A stretch of DNA of 64,000 bases from RGIG3528 sp963649295 (GCA_963649295.1 CAVJHK010000001.1:1-64000), one strand, 5' to 3'. Shown: positions 1 to 8,077, numbered from the stretch's first letter. Numbers and translations: made by a program. Notes: generated by a model from the letters alone, not told the origin.

Positions 1-1
1 T

Positions 2-559
2 CCTAAGGGAGAGGTTACAGCAGCTAATGCAGCGGCGCTTTCCGGGAAGCTTGTACAGATGGCAAATGGTGCTGTGTATTCAGATGATGGAGAAACAGAG
101 TATGTACATGACAGAAAGCTGGATGCTTTGGAGGATATAATCGAGTCGGCAAATGGAAAACCGGTCCTTGTGGCTTACTGGTACCAGCATGACCTGCAGC
201 GGATCTGTGAGAGGCTAACGGAACTGAAAATCGACTTCTGCAGGCTGGATAAGGATGCCAATATCCGCAGGTGGAATGAGGGAGAAGTGTCTGTTGGCCT
301 GATCCATCCGGCATCTGCCGGTCATGGACTTAACCTGCAGAGTGGAGGAAATATCCTGGTGTGGTTCGGGCTGACATGGAGCCTGGAACTTTACCAGCAG
401 ACCGTGGCAAGGCTCTGGAGACAGGGACAGAAAAATACGGTTTCCGTAATCCACATTATTGCGGCCAAGACTATTGATGAACAGATCATGAGGGCACTGG
501 AGACCAAGGACCATACGCAGGCTGCACTGATCGATGCTGTGAAGGCGGAGATTTTATAG
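2..559 (+). CDS. SNF2-type phage helicase, C-terminal part (5' end outside window)
   Basis: The frame is open from base 2, so the gene begins before the window; about 185 residues are visible. They form the second RecA-like lobe of an SF2 (SNF2/DEAD-like) helicase. A VLVAYWYQHDLQRI strand-helix is followed by a GHGLNLQSGG segment (motif V region) and ARLWRQGQ (motif VI with the arginine finger). Helicases of this kind sit at the end of the replication module in Firmicute siphophages, just before the late activator and packaging genes, and that is the order here. The ATP-binding lobe is not visible, so helicase activity is inferred from family knowledge. Confidence 0.85.
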   Translation, partial: PKGEVTAANAAALSGKLVQMANGAVYSDDGETEYVHDRKLDALEDIIESANGKPVLVAYWYQHDLQRICERLTELKIDFCRLDKDANIRRWNEGEVSVGLIHPASAGHGLNLQSGGNILVWFGLTWSLELYQQTVARLWRQGQKNTVSVIHIIAAKTIDEQIMRALETKDHTQAALIDAVKAEIL

Positions 560-621
560 AGACAATCAATGACAATCAGAGTCAATCCGAGGGAAACAAT
601 ATTTTATTTCGGAGGTGGCTT

Positions 622-1053
622 ATGAACAGACATCAGCATCAGGTGAAAAATGAACTTATGAAGGCTTTTCGTATTGATCAGGAAATCAATAATATGATGG
701 AGCAGATAGCGGCTCTAAGTGACTTGGCAACCAAGGCATCACAGACCTTGAGCGATATGCCGGGGAGTCCAAACAGGAATATTCACAAGAATGAGGATAT
801 TGTAGTGAAGATGATTGATATGCAGTTGGATTTGCAGAAGAAGATTGATTCACTGTTGGATACCAAGCAATATGTGACCAATCTAATCAGCCAAGTGAAG
901 GATAGAGAAGGGAGGCTGGTGCTGCAGCAGAGATATCTACAATATGACAAGTGGGAAGAAATTGCCGTGGATTTGGGTTATACGGTGCGGCAGATTTTTA
1001 GGATTCACGATGAAGCATTATCAGAAATTGTATTGCCAGAAACTTGTCACTAA
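622..1053 (+). CDS. Phage late transcription regulator, DUF1492 / sigma-like
   Basis: A 143-residue protein with a long helical N-terminal part (about residues 1-95) and a C-terminal region resembling sigma-70 region 4. The segment around residues 100-135 (QQRYLQYDKWEEIAVDLGY, then TVRQIFRIHDEAL) is a helix-turn-helix typical of the DUF1492/RinA/ArpU-like proteins that switch on phage late genes. ATG 622 is preceded by GGAGGTGG. It lies just upstream of the packaging and structural genes, and an inverted repeat with a TATAAT box follows its stop codon. It therefore probably activates the late operon directly downstream; this is inference from family and position. Confidence 0.75.
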   Translation: MNRHQHQVKNELMKAFRIDQEINNMMEQIAALSDLATKASQTLSDMPGSPNRNIHKNEDIVVKMIDMQLDLQKKIDSLLDTKQYVTNLISQVKDREGRLVLQQRYLQYDKWEEIAVDLGYTVRQIFRIHDEALSEIVLPETCH

Positions 1054-1054
1054 A

Positions 1055-1095
1055 TGTCATAGAATGACATACTGCATCTGTGTTATTGTTATAAT
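1055..1095 (+). promoter_or_regulatory. Candidate late promoter with operator-like inverted repeat
   Basis: TGTCAT-aga-ATGACA (1055-1069) is a perfect 6-bp inverted repeat lying where the -35 element would be for a consensus TATAAT at 1090-1095. No good -35 hexamer is present at the usual spacing. A -10 box with a palindrome in place of the -35 box is the layout expected of an activator-dependent promoter, and the DUF1492 regulator gene ends at 1053. The link to that regulator is inference. Confidence 0.4.
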
Positions 1096-1169
1096 GCGAA
1101 AAGTAAAATGATAGAAGGCTCTGAGGGAGAAATCCTTTGGAGCTTTTTCTATGGGAAGAGGTGAGGCGG

Positions 1170-1535
1170 ATGCCTTATAAGAGCAAGGTGCCGTGTAAAT
1201 ATCCTGGATGCGGACAGCTGATTCCGGCAGGCACTATGTACTGTAAGGAGCATGCGGCAATTCGCAATAGCCAGTATGAGAAGTATGGCAGAGACAAGAA
1301 TACCAAGCGTCGTTATGGCCGTGCCTGGAAAAGAATCCGTGACAAGTATGCAGCAGAGCATCCTTTCTGTGAGCAATGTTATGCTCGTGGAGTATTGGTT
1401 CCCACCGAGGAGATTCATCACAAGCTGCCCTTGAGTGAAGGTGGCACACATGATCGGAGTAATCTGATTGCACTGTGCAAGTCGTGTCACTCGCAGATTC
1501 ATGCGAGGCGTGGAGACCGTTGGCATGATCGATGA
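1170..1535 (+). CDS. HNH endonuclease (packaging-associated)
   Basis: A 121-residue HNH nuclease. An N-terminal zinc-knuckle-like CKYPGCG...C..H is followed by the HNH core: C..C (CEQCYARG), IHHKLPLSEGG, RSNLIALCKSCHSQIH. ATG 1170 is preferred because GAGGTGAGGCGG lies directly upstream and the protein then begins MPYKSKVPCKYPGC, as is usual for the family; a longer frame from TTG 1137 has no advantage. HNH proteins encoded next to terminase genes in cos-type siphophages work with the terminase in cutting DNA at cos, and this gene sits immediately before the cos-like region and the small terminase. Confidence 0.88.
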   Translation: MPYKSKVPCKYPGCGQLIPAGTMYCKEHAAIRNSQYEKYGRDKNTKRRYGRAWKRIRDKYAAEHPFCEQCYARGVLVPTEEIHHKLPLSEGGTHDRSNLIALCKSCHSQIHARRGDRWHDR

Positions 1536-1680
1536 TTTTTCGTGGAGAGCTGGATCTGTGCGGGACCATAGGGGGAGTGAAAATCTCTGAGAGTGTGGTT
1601 CCTATAGAACGGCGGGTGGGTCTTGCGTGCGCAGTCGCGAAATGAAAAGTGAAATTTGGAAGGAAGGAGGGCAATGCTCT
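1536..1680. other. Possible cos region between HNH and small terminase
   Basis: This 145-bp non-coding stretch contains a run of G residues, an inverted GC-rich motif TGCGTGCGCAGTCGCGA near 1624-1640 and the purine-rich small-terminase ribosome site. In HNH-plus-P27/TerL phages the cohesive end site lies in this gap. No end can be located from sequence alone, so this is a positional inference. Confidence 0.35.
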
Positions 1681-2151
1681 ATGGCTGGAAGAAAGCCAAA
1701 GCCTACAGCTATGAAAAAGCTGGAAGGTAATCCAGGAAAGCGAAAACTAAATACAAAAGAACCTGCACCTGGCAATGGAATGCCAGACTGTCCTGCATGG
1801 CTGCTCCCGGATGCAAAGGAAGAATGGAAAAGACTTAGTGAAAAGCTAAATCAGATGGGAGTTTTGACGGAGGTTGATAGATCAGCCTTTGCTGCATACT
1901 GTCAATCCTACGCCAGGTGGAAGGAAGCCCAGGACCATATTAATTCTGAGGGTGCTACATATGAGACTGAAAATGGCATGCAAAGGCCAAATCCCTGGGT
2001 TGCTATCTGTAACACTGAGCAGAGACTTATGATGCAGGCTGCATCTGAGTTTGGTCTCACACCATCTGCAAGATCCAGAATCATGGCAGCCACCGGTGCA
2101 AGTAAAACCGATGAGGACGAGATGGAGGCACTTTTGGGAGGTGATTCCTGA
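1681..2151 (+). CDS. Phage terminase small subunit, P27 family
   Basis: A 156-residue protein starting MAGRKPKPTAMKKLEGNPGK, the characteristic basic N-terminus of P27-type small terminases, followed by helices that bind the packaging site and oligomerise. ATG 1681 is chosen over GTG 1627 because GGAAGGAGGG lies just upstream and the family motif begins here. It recognises cos or pac DNA and hands it to the large subunit. The stop codon overlaps the start of the large subunit (TGATG at 2149-2153), indicating translational coupling. Confidence 0.9.
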   Translation: MAGRKPKPTAMKKLEGNPGKRKLNTKEPAPGNGMPDCPAWLLPDAKEEWKRLSEKLNQMGVLTEVDRSAFAAYCQSYARWKEAQDHINSEGATYETENGMQRPNPWVAICNTEQRLMMQAASEFGLTPSARSRIMAATGASKTDEDEMEALLGGDS

Positions 2152-3779
2152 TGGCAAAGGAAACAAGGCCTAAGGATTATCCAAAGCTGAAGGATTATCA
2201 GCCAACAAGATTTATGCTCCAGACTTCCCATTATGATAAGGCCAAGGCAGACAGGGCGGTAACATTTATCGAGAATCTCTGTCACACCAAGGGAAAATGG
2301 GCTGGGACAAGGTTCTGGCTCTTGCCCTGGCAGGAGCAGCTGATTCGGGACATCTTCGGGATTGTAAAGTCGGATGGCAACAGACAGTTTCGGACGGCAT
2401 TTGTAGAAATATGCAAGAAGGTAGGAAAGAGCGAGCTGGCAGCAGCTATCGCTCTTTATCTTTTATATGCAGATAATGAGCCTTCTGCAGAGGTGTATGG
2501 TGCTGCGGCTGATAGGCAGCAGGCATCTATCGTATTTGATGTGGCAAGGCAGATGGTGGAAATGTCTCCGGCACTGATGAAGCGGAGCAAGCTAATGTCT
2601 GCCACCAAGCGAATTGTCAATTATGGCAATGCAGGCTTTTATCAGGTGTTGTCTGCAGAGGTTGGCAGCAAGCATGGTTTTTCGATTTCGGGACTTGTGT
2701 TCGATGAGATTCATACACAGCCGAATCGACAGCTTTATGATGTGCTGACCAAGTACAGCTCCGATGCAAGACAAAATCCGCTGCACTTTATTATCACGAC
2801 AGCGGGCAATGACAGAAACTCTATAGCCTATGAGCTGCACACCAAGGCCGTTGATATTTTGGAAGGAAGGCGTGTGGATCCGACCTTTTATCCGGTGGTC
2901 TATGGACTAAAGGATGATGAGGATTGGGAGGACGAAGCCAATTGGTACAAGGTAAATCCTTCTTTGGGATATACCGTTGATATTGAAAGACTTAGGGATG
3001 CTTATCGTGAGGCCAAGGCTAATCCTGCGGATGAGGTCACATTCAAGTGGCTTCGCATGAATATGTGGGTGTCCAGTACGACCTCTTGGATTCCGGATGC
3101 CATTTTCATGAAGGGCGATGAGCCAATTGACATGAAGGCATTGGAAGGAAGGGACTGCTATGCAGGATTGGATTTATCCAGCACTGGTGACATTACAGCA
3201 TTGGTGCTGATGTTTCCTCCGAGGGATGTGGATGAGAAATATATTCTGGTGCCGTATTTCTGGGTACCAGAGGAGACGATTCCACAGAGAGTGAGAGCTA
3301 ATTCGGTTCCGTACGATGTGTGGGAGAAGCAAGGGCATTTGCTGGCGACGGATGGAAATGTTATTCACTATGACTTCATCGAGAAGTTTATCTGCGAGCT
3401 GGCTGAGAAGTACCACATTTTGGAAATTGCGGTGGATCGGTGGAACGCGACGCAGATGATACAGAATCTGGAGGGCGAAGGCTTTACTATGGTGCCCTTT
3501 GGTCAGGGCTTTGCCAGTATGAGCACACCGACCAAGGAATTTTACAGGTTGCTGATGGAAGGCAATATCATTCACGGCGGACATCCGGTGCTTCGCTGGA
3601 TGGCAGGAAATGTGGTGGTGGAGACCGATGCTGCGGAGAATATCAAGGTAACCAAGGCAAAGTCCAAAGAAAAGATTGATGGAATTGTGGCCTCTATTAT
3701 GGCTTTGGACCGGTGCCTGAGAAATCAAGGGGAGCAGCAGGGCAGTGTGTATGATGAGAGAGGACTGTTGGTGTTCTAA
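2151..3779 (+). CDS. Phage terminase large subunit
   Basis: A 542-residue packaging ATPase and nuclease. The ATPase domain spans about residues 55-250. FVEICKKVGKSE near 84-95 is the variant Walker A (K-x-G-K-S), GLVFDEIHT near 181-189 is Walker B with the catalytic Glu, and a TTAGN coupling motif lies near 216-220. The RNase H-like nuclease domain begins near residue 332 (CYAGLDLSSTGD, first acidic ligand), with a second acid in AVDRWNA near residue 427. Length and motif order match Terminase_1/TerL. It forms the motor at the portal vertex that pumps phage DNA into the prohead and cuts it. Confidence 0.95.
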   Translation: MAKETRPKDYPKLKDYQPTRFMLQTSHYDKAKADRAVTFIENLCHTKGKWAGTRFWLLPWQEQLIRDIFGIVKSDGNRQFRTAFVEICKKVGKSELAAAIALYLLYADNEPSAEVYGAAADRQQASIVFDVARQMVEMSPALMKRSKLMSATKRIVNYGNAGFYQVLSAEVGSKHGFSISGLVFDEIHTQPNRQLYDVLTKYSSDARQNPLHFIITTAGNDRNSIAYELHTKAVDILEGRRVDPTFYPVVYGLKDDEDWEDEANWYKVNPSLGYTVDIERLRDAYREAKANPADEVTFKWLRMNMWVSSTTSWIPDAIFMKGDEPIDMKALEGRDCYAGLDLSSTGDITALVLMFPPRDVDEKYILVPYFWVPEETIPQRVRANSVPYDVWEKQGHLLATDGNVIHYDFIEKFICELAEKYHILEIAVDRWNATQMIQNLEGEGFTMVPFGQGFASMSTPTKEFYRLLMEGNIIHGGHPVLRWMAGNVVVETDAAENIKVTKAKSKEKIDGIVASIMALDRCLRNQGEQQGSVYDERGLLVF

Positions 3780-3781
3780 TA

Positions 3782-3865
3782 ATGTTGACAATGATATGGA
3801 TTGGTCTGGTGGTGCTGATGGATGGCATCAACCAGGGGATAGGAGATAGCAATGGGTGTATTTAG
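3782..3865 (+). CDS. Small hydrophobic ORF between terminase and portal
   Basis: A 27-codon frame (MLTMIWIGLVVLMDGINQGI...) starts 3 bp after the terminase stop and overlaps the portal start by 14 bp. It is mostly hydrophobic and could be a very small membrane peptide, or simply the coupling segment that brings ribosomes to the portal start: a purine-rich GGGGATAGGAG ribosome site for the portal lies inside it. No family is recognised. Confidence 0.4.
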   Translation: MLTMIWIGLVVLMDGINQGIGDSNGCI

Positions 3866-4484
3866 CAGGTTTTTCAGGGGCAGGGATGCTCCGGTGGATA
3901 GTACAGCGGGAGCTGGTTATGGCTTCTGGATGGGAATCAGCTCTGCGGGAAAGAGTGTGAATGAGCGATCGGCTATGCAAATGACAGCGGTGTATTCATG
4001 CGTCAGAGTGCTGGCAGAGGCTGTGGCAGGATTGCCACTGCATATGTATCAGTACACAGAGGAGGGCAGCAAGGAGAAGGCGGTGACGCATCCGCTATAT
4101 TTTCTCTTACATGATGAGCCGAATCCTGAGATGACAAGCTTTGTCTTTCGGGAGACGCTGATGACGCATGTGCTGCTTTTTGGCAATGCTTTTTCCCAGA
4201 TTATCAGAAATGGCAAGGGTGAGGTCATTGGCCTCTATCCTTTGATGCCGGATCGGATGAAGGTGGATAGAGATGAGCATGGAAGGCTCTACTATGAGTA
4301 CACGGTATATGATGGCGACGATGTGAATGGTCGTGGTTCTACCGGCAGCAGGGCAAATGGCAGGACAGTGAGACTGTCACCGGCGGAGGTGCTGCATGTG
4401 CCGGGGCTTGGCTTTGATGGTCTGGTGGGATATTCACCAATTGCCATGGCAAAGAATGCTATCGGCCTTGCCGCAGGACAGTGA
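3852..4484 (+). CDS. Phage portal protein, N-terminal part (gene interrupted)
   Basis: 210 codons that match the N-terminal half of HK97-type portal proteins (GVFSRFFRGRD start; AMQMTAVYSCVRVLAEAVAGLPLHMY; VIGLYPLMPDRM). The portal is the dodecameric ring through which DNA enters the head. The frame runs through the first copy of a 113-bp duplication and then meets TGA at 4482. Removing one 113-bp unit from 3852-5341 leaves exactly 459 codons, giving a normal 458-residue portal, so the gene was intact before the duplication. A polypeptide ending here lacks the clip, crown and lower stem regions and should not make a portal. Confidence 0.85.
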   Translation: MGVFSRFFRGRDAPVDSTAGAGYGFWMGISSAGKSVNERSAMQMTAVYSCVRVLAEAVAGLPLHMYQYTEEGSKEKAVTHPLYFLLHDEPNPEMTSFVFRETLMTHVLLFGNAFSQIIRNGKGEVIGLYPLMPDRMKVDRDEHGRLYYEYTVYDGDDVNGRGSTGSRANGRTVRLSPAEVLHVPGLGFDGLVGYSPIAMAKNAIGLAAGQ

Positions 4485-4586
4485 GATTGTCACCGGCGGA
4501 GGTGCTGCATGTGCCGGGCCTTGGATTTGATGGCCTGGTGGGATATTCGCCTATTGCCATGGCAAAGAATGCCATCGGTCTTGCCA
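4361..4586 (+). repeat. 113-bp imperfect tandem duplication in portal gene
   Basis: Copy 1 is 4361-4473 and copy 2 is 4474-4586. They differ at about 8 positions, all silent (both encode RLSPAEVLHVPGLGFDGLV...). Because 113 is not a multiple of three, the duplication shifts the frame. The silent divergence means the copies were not produced by copying one sequence recently; they look like two alleles joined end to end. Confidence 0.9.
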
Positions 4587-5341
4587 TTGCGGCGGAGGAA
4601 TACGGCAGTAAGTTCTATGCCAATGGAGCGGCGCCAAGCGGTGTGTTAGAGCATCCGGGGACATTAAAGGATCCAGCCAGAGTCAGAGACAGCTGGCAGG
4701 CAACCTTTGGCGGCAGTACCAATTCTCATAAGGTGGCTGTGTTGGAGGAGGGCATGAAGTACACGCCAATCTCCATTAATCCAAGTGAAGCGCAATTTCT
4801 GGAGACCAGGAAATTTCAGATTAATGAGATTGCCAGGATTTTCAGAGTGCCGCCACATATGATTGGAGATTTGGAGAAGGCGACATTTTCCAATATTGAG
4901 CAGCAGAGCCTGGAGTTTGTGAAGTATACGCTGGAGCCCTGGCTGATACGTTTGGAGCAGGCAATGTTTCGGGCGCTGCTTACTAAGGATGAGAAGAAGC
5001 AATATTTCTTCAAGTTCAATGTAGATGGGCTTTTGCGTGGTGATTACCAGTCCAGGATGAATGGCTATGCGACGGCCAGGCAGAATGGATGGATGTCCGC
5101 CAATGACATTCGTGAGCTTGAGAATCTGGATAAGATTCCGGAGGAGCTGGGCGGTGATTTGTATCTCATCAATGGAAATATGGTGAAGATTCAGGATGCC
5201 GGAGCGGCCTATCAGAAAAGCTCTGGTGATGATAGAAATGAGGAGCCGGGCGGCTCTGAGGAAAAGGAGGGAAATTCGAGTGAAGAAATTCTGGAAATGG
5301 ATAGACCAGACAGATCCGGTAGGGGCGTCAGAGCCTGCTGA
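4481..5341 (+). CDS. Phage portal protein, C-terminal part (gene interrupted)
   Basis: 286 codons beginning at GTG 4481, which overlaps the TGA of the N-terminal fragment (GTGA). It restarts inside the second copy of the duplication and continues through the conserved wing and stem regions (AAEEYGSKFYANGAAPSGVLEHPG; SEAQFLETRKFQINEIARIFRVPPHMIGDL) to the C-terminal tail (QNGWMSANDIRELENLD). Stop-start overlap could allow some re-initiation, but the two pieces repeat 34 residues and a functional ring from such parts is unlikely. The prohead protease starts within its last 62 bases. Confidence 0.85.
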   Translation: MRLSPAEVLHVPGLGFDGLVGYSPIAMAKNAIGLAIAAEEYGSKFYANGAAPSGVLEHPGTLKDPARVRDSWQATFGGSTNSHKVAVLEEGMKYTPISINPSEAQFLETRKFQINEIARIFRVPPHMIGDLEKATFSNIEQQSLEFVKYTLEPWLIRLEQAMFRALLTKDEKKQYFFKFNVDGLLRGDYQSRMNGYATARQNGWMSANDIRELENLDKIPEELGGDLYLINGNMVKIQDAGAAYQKSSGDDRNEEPGGSEEKEGNSSEEILEMDRPDRSGRGVRAC

Positions 5342-6107
5342 GGAAGCGGAACGCATTTTGATGCTGAATGGCACCATTGCTGAGGATTCCTGGTTTGATG
5401 ATGATGTGACACCGGGAGAGTTCCACGATGAGTTGAATGCTGGCAAGGGCAACATTACCGTATGGATCAACAGTCCTGGTGGGGATTGCATTGCGGCGGC
5501 GCAGATTTATAAGATGCTGTCGGAGTATCCTGGCAAGGTCACTGTGAAGGTGGATGGCCTGGCAGCATCGGCGGCTTCTGTCATTGCTATGGCGGGGGAT
5601 GAGGTGCTGATGAGTCCGGTGTCCATGCTGATGATTCACAATCCGGCTACGATGGCTTTCGGTGATCATAGTGATATGCAGAAGGCTATTGAGCTTTTGG
5701 ATGCGGTGAAGGAGAGTATCATCAATTCTTATGTGAAGAAGACGGGGCTTAGCCGTGCAAGGCTTTCCCATCTCATGGATGCAGAAACCTGGATGGATGC
5801 CAATAAGGCAGTGGAACTGGGATTTGCAGATGGGATTCTTTATGGAGACACGGATGCAAATGCGACGGATCAGGCACATGGCAGAGTGAGAAATGCAGCC
5901 GGTGGTGCAGGTGATGTAGCTTCTGTGATGTTCAGCCGTAAGGCTGTAAATAATGCTCTGGTAAATAAGCTGGAAAGACATTTTGCCGAAGACAGGAAGC
6001 CGGCTGCAGAGCAGGCGAGGATTGTACAAGAAAATAGCAATGTAGTTACTGGGCGCTCAGCGGAGGAAATTCGCGGGCGCCTTTCATTTATCAAGAAATT
6101 TATCTGA
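5280..6107 (+). CDS. ClpP-like prohead maturation protease
   Basis: 275 residues with a ClpP/crotonase-like serine protease fold. INSPGGD lies near residues 63-69, the nucleophile context GLAASAAS near 93-100 (Ser97 by alignment with the ClpP GxAASM motif) and MIHNP near 118-122 carries the catalytic His. This family cleaves the scaffolding N-domain from HK97-type capsid proteins during head assembly and is always found between portal and capsid, as here. GTG 5280 is taken as start because AAGGAGG stands 9 bases upstream. The gene overlaps the portal end. A C-terminal extension of about 80 residues probably has a scaffold or targeting role (inference). Confidence 0.9.
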   Translation: MKKFWKWIDQTDPVGASEPAEEAERILMLNGTIAEDSWFDDDVTPGEFHDELNAGKGNITVWINSPGGDCIAAAQIYKMLSEYPGKVTVKVDGLAASAASVIAMAGDEVLMSPVSMLMIHNPATMAFGDHSDMQKAIELLDAVKESIINSYVKKTGLSRARLSHLMDAETWMDANKAVELGFADGILYGDTDANATDQAHGRVRNAAGGAGDVASVMFSRKAVNNALVNKLERHFAEDRKPAAEQARIVQENSNVVTGRSAEEIRGRLSFIKKFI

Positions 6108-6120
6108 GGAGGATAGGACA

Positions 6121-7314
6121 ATGACGATTAAGGATTTGATTGAGAAGAGAGCAAAGGTGTGGGAGGCTGCAAAGAATTTTGTGGATACTCACGAGAATGA
6201 GAATGGCGTGCTGTCTGCGGAGGACGCTGCTACCTACGAGAAGATGGAGGCTGAGATTGAGGACCTTACTAAGGCCATTGACCTTACTAAGGCCATTGAC
6301 CGTCAGCAGAAGGCGGAGCAGAGGGAAGCAGAACTTTCAAGACCTGTGAATTCGCCGCTTACGGGCAAGCCTTATTCAGCAGGCAGAAATGATGAGGAGA
6401 AGGTTGGTCGTGCTTCTGACAGCTATCGCAAGGCAATGCTGCAGGCCATGAGAACCAATTTCAGACAGGTCAGCAACGTGCTCCAGGAGGGCGTGGATGC
6501 TGATGGCGGTTATCTTGTTCCTGAGGAGTATGACAAGCGCCTTATCGATGTGCTGGATGAGGAAAATATTATGCGTGGTCTTGCAACCAAGATTACCACT
6601 TCCGGTCAGCACAAGATTAACATTGCGGCAACCAAGCCTGCGGCAGCATGGATTGAGGAAGGCGGAGCACTTACCTTTGGGGATGCAACCTTTGACCAGA
6701 AGTACCTGGATGCCTTCAAGCTTCATGTGGCAATCAAGGTGACTGAGGAGCTTCTTTATGACAATGCCTTCAACCTGGAGAATTACATCATTACCCAGTT
6801 CGGCAAGGCTCTTGCCAATGCTGAGGAGGATGCTTTCTTAAATGGCGATGGCACCGGCAAGCCAACCGGTATTTTTGATGCTGCAAATGGCGGACATATT
6901 TGCTCTACTTTGACTGCGGCTATCAAGTCGGATGACATGTTAGACCTTGTTTATGCTTTGAAGAGACCTTACAGAAGAAAGGCCATCTTCATCATGAACG
7001 ATGCAACACTTGCATCCATCCGCAAGCTCAAGGACAACAACGGGGCTTATATCTGGCAGCCTTCTTATCAGGCTGGCGAGCCGGATAGAGTGCTGGGCTA
7101 TGAGGTGCATACTTCTGCCTACGCGCCTAAGGATGGCATTGCCTTCGGTGATTACAGCTACTACAACATTGGCGACAGAGGCACCAGATCCTTCAAGCAG
7201 CTCAATGAGCTTTTTGCAGGAAATGGCATGATTGGCTTTGTGGCTAAGGAGCGTGTGGATGGCAAGCTAATTCTTCCTGAGGCCGTGCAGGTCATGAAGC
7301 TTAAGAGTGAGTAA
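6121..7314 (+). CDS. Major capsid protein, HK97 gp5 family
   Basis: 397 residues. Residues 1-70 are a charged coiled-coil scaffold (delta) domain (KDLIEKRAKVWEAAKNFVD; EKMEAEIEDLTKAID), which the protease above would remove. The mature HK97-fold part starts near residue 115 with VLQEGVDADGGYLVPEEY, a hallmark N-arm motif, followed by conserved ENIMRGLATKI, AWIEEGGALT and LNGDGTGKPTGIF. It builds the icosahedral head. AGGAGG lies upstream of ATG 6121. An exact 18-bp tandem duplication adds six residues (DLTKAI twice) inside the scaffold helix, where the added length stays in frame and may be tolerated. Confidence 0.95.
   Translation: MTIKDLIEKRAKVWEAAKNFVDTHENENGVLSAEDAATYEKMEAEIEDLTKAIDLTKAIDRQQKAEQREAELSRPVNSPLTGKPYSAGRNDEEKVGRASDSYRKAMLQAMRTNFRQVSNVLQEGVDADGGYLVPEEYDKRLIDVLDEENIMRGLATKITTSGQHKINIAATKPAAAWIEEGGALTFGDATFDQKYLDAFKLHVAIKVTEELLYDNAFNLENYIITQFGKALANAEEDAFLNGDGTGKPTGIFDAANGGHICSTLTAAIKSDDMLDLVYALKRPYRRKAIFIMNDATLASIRKLKDNNGAYIWQPSYQAGEPDRVLGYEVHTSAYAPKDGIAFGDYSYYNIGDRGTRSFKQLNELFAGNGMIGFVAKERVDGKLILPEAVQVMKLKSE
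6262..6297 (+). repeat. Perfect 18-bp tandem duplication in capsid scaffold domain
   Basis: The 18-bp unit GACCTTACTAAGGCCATT occurs twice in direct succession with no mismatch, adding one copy of the hexapeptide DLTKAI. Exact identity suggests a recent slippage event, unlike the diverged duplications in the portal and tail genes. Confidence 0.9.
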
Positions 7315-7430
7315 TCAAATTAGCTGAGCCCTTGGAGTCCTTCGGGATGTCCATGAAAGCTTGCCGTTTGCGGACGGTGTGAGAAAGGCAAGGCTGTTTA
7401 GTTGACTAAACAGTGCTGGAGGTGAATGTT
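7315..7430 (+). promoter_or_regulatory. Structured gap after capsid gene: shared motif, hairpin and 20-bp palindrome
   Basis: The 116-bp gap holds CTTGCC/GGCAAG arms (7363-7368 and 7386-7391) and the palindrome CTGTTTAGTTGACTAAACAG (7394-7413) just before the ribosome site of the next gene. A 21-base motif at 7367-7387 recurs with 18 of 21 matches at 9732-9752, after the major tail protein gene. These may be RNA hairpins that tune mRNA processing or expression after the two most abundant structural proteins (inference). Confidence 0.45.
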
Positions 7431-7706
7431 GTGGTAGTGACATTAGAGGAAATGAAAAATTATCTGCGGGTGAATTTTGAAGACGATGATGCACTGCTAG
7501 AGAGCATTATTTCACAGAGCCAGCAGATATGCATGGATGTGGCAAGGCTTTCGGATGCAGAGGAGTTTGAGAAGCAGCCGGTGGCAAAGGTGGCAGTTAT
7601 GTACGCCGTGGCTTATCTGTATGAGCACAGGGAAGAAGCGGATCATCATGGACTCATGATAGGACTAAGAAATCTGCTGTTCGGAGTGCGGGAGCCAGGA
7701 TTCTGA
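7431..7706 (+). CDS. Head-tail connector, gp6-like
   Basis: 91 residues, VTLEEMKNYLRVNFEDDDALLESIISQSQ... followed by VAVMYAVAYLYEHREEADHHGL, the two-helix pattern of HK97 gp6-type adaptor proteins that form a ring under the portal. GTG 7431 is preferred because GGAGGTG is 6-12 bases upstream; a start at GTG 7413 would put the ribosome site inside the gene. Position directly after the capsid gene is standard for the family. Confidence 0.85.
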   Translation: MVVTLEEMKNYLRVNFEDDDALLESIISQSQQICMDVARLSDAEEFEKQPVAKVAVMYAVAYLYEHREEADHHGLMIGLRNLLFGVREPGF

Positions 7707-7731
7707 GAACGAATTGGAAGGAGGCCGAAAA

Positions 7732-8073
7732 GTGAATATTGCTTTGATGAATGAGAAGGTCGTCTTTCAGAAGAATGCTGTTACGGTGGATGCCATTGGT
7801 AATCACAGGAATGAGTGGACAGATGACTATAGCTGCTATGCCACCATTGGTGGTGAGGGCCTGTCAAGTTCCAAGGAGACGGAGTCAGCTGGAATGGTAG
7901 TTTCTGATGACAACATGACGATTACAGTTCGTTGGTGTCAGAAGGTATCTGCGATTACTTCGCTGACGCACAGAGTGATTTTTCGGGATGAAATCTATGA
8001 CATCATGAATGTAGATCATATGAATTTCAAGAAGAAAGCAGTGAAGTTTACCTGCAGAAAGGTCCGGAGGTGA
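7732..8073 (+). CDS. Head closure / head-tail adaptor protein
   Basis: 113 residues, mostly beta strands (VNIALMNEKVVFQKN; RNEWTDDYSCYATIGGEG; VRWCQKV; HRVIFRDEIYDIMNVD), matching the phage head-tail joining (SPP1 gp16-like) family that closes the head and docks the tail. GTG 7732 follows GGAGGCCGAAAA; the longer frame from TTG 7714 would begin upstream of this ribosome site. The following gene starts 4 bases after its stop. Confidence 0.85.
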   Translation: MNIALMNEKVVFQKNAVTVDAIGNHRNEWTDDYSCYATIGGEGLSSSKETESAGMVVSDDNMTITVRWCQKVSAITSLTHRVIFRDEIYDIMNVDHMNFKKKAVKFTCRKVRR

Positions 8074-8077
8074 TGGC

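Noticed and set aside
4481..4484. Programmed frameshift or deliberate split of the portal
   Set aside because: No slippery heptamer is present at the join, and the fragments share 34 repeated residues, which fits an accidental duplication.
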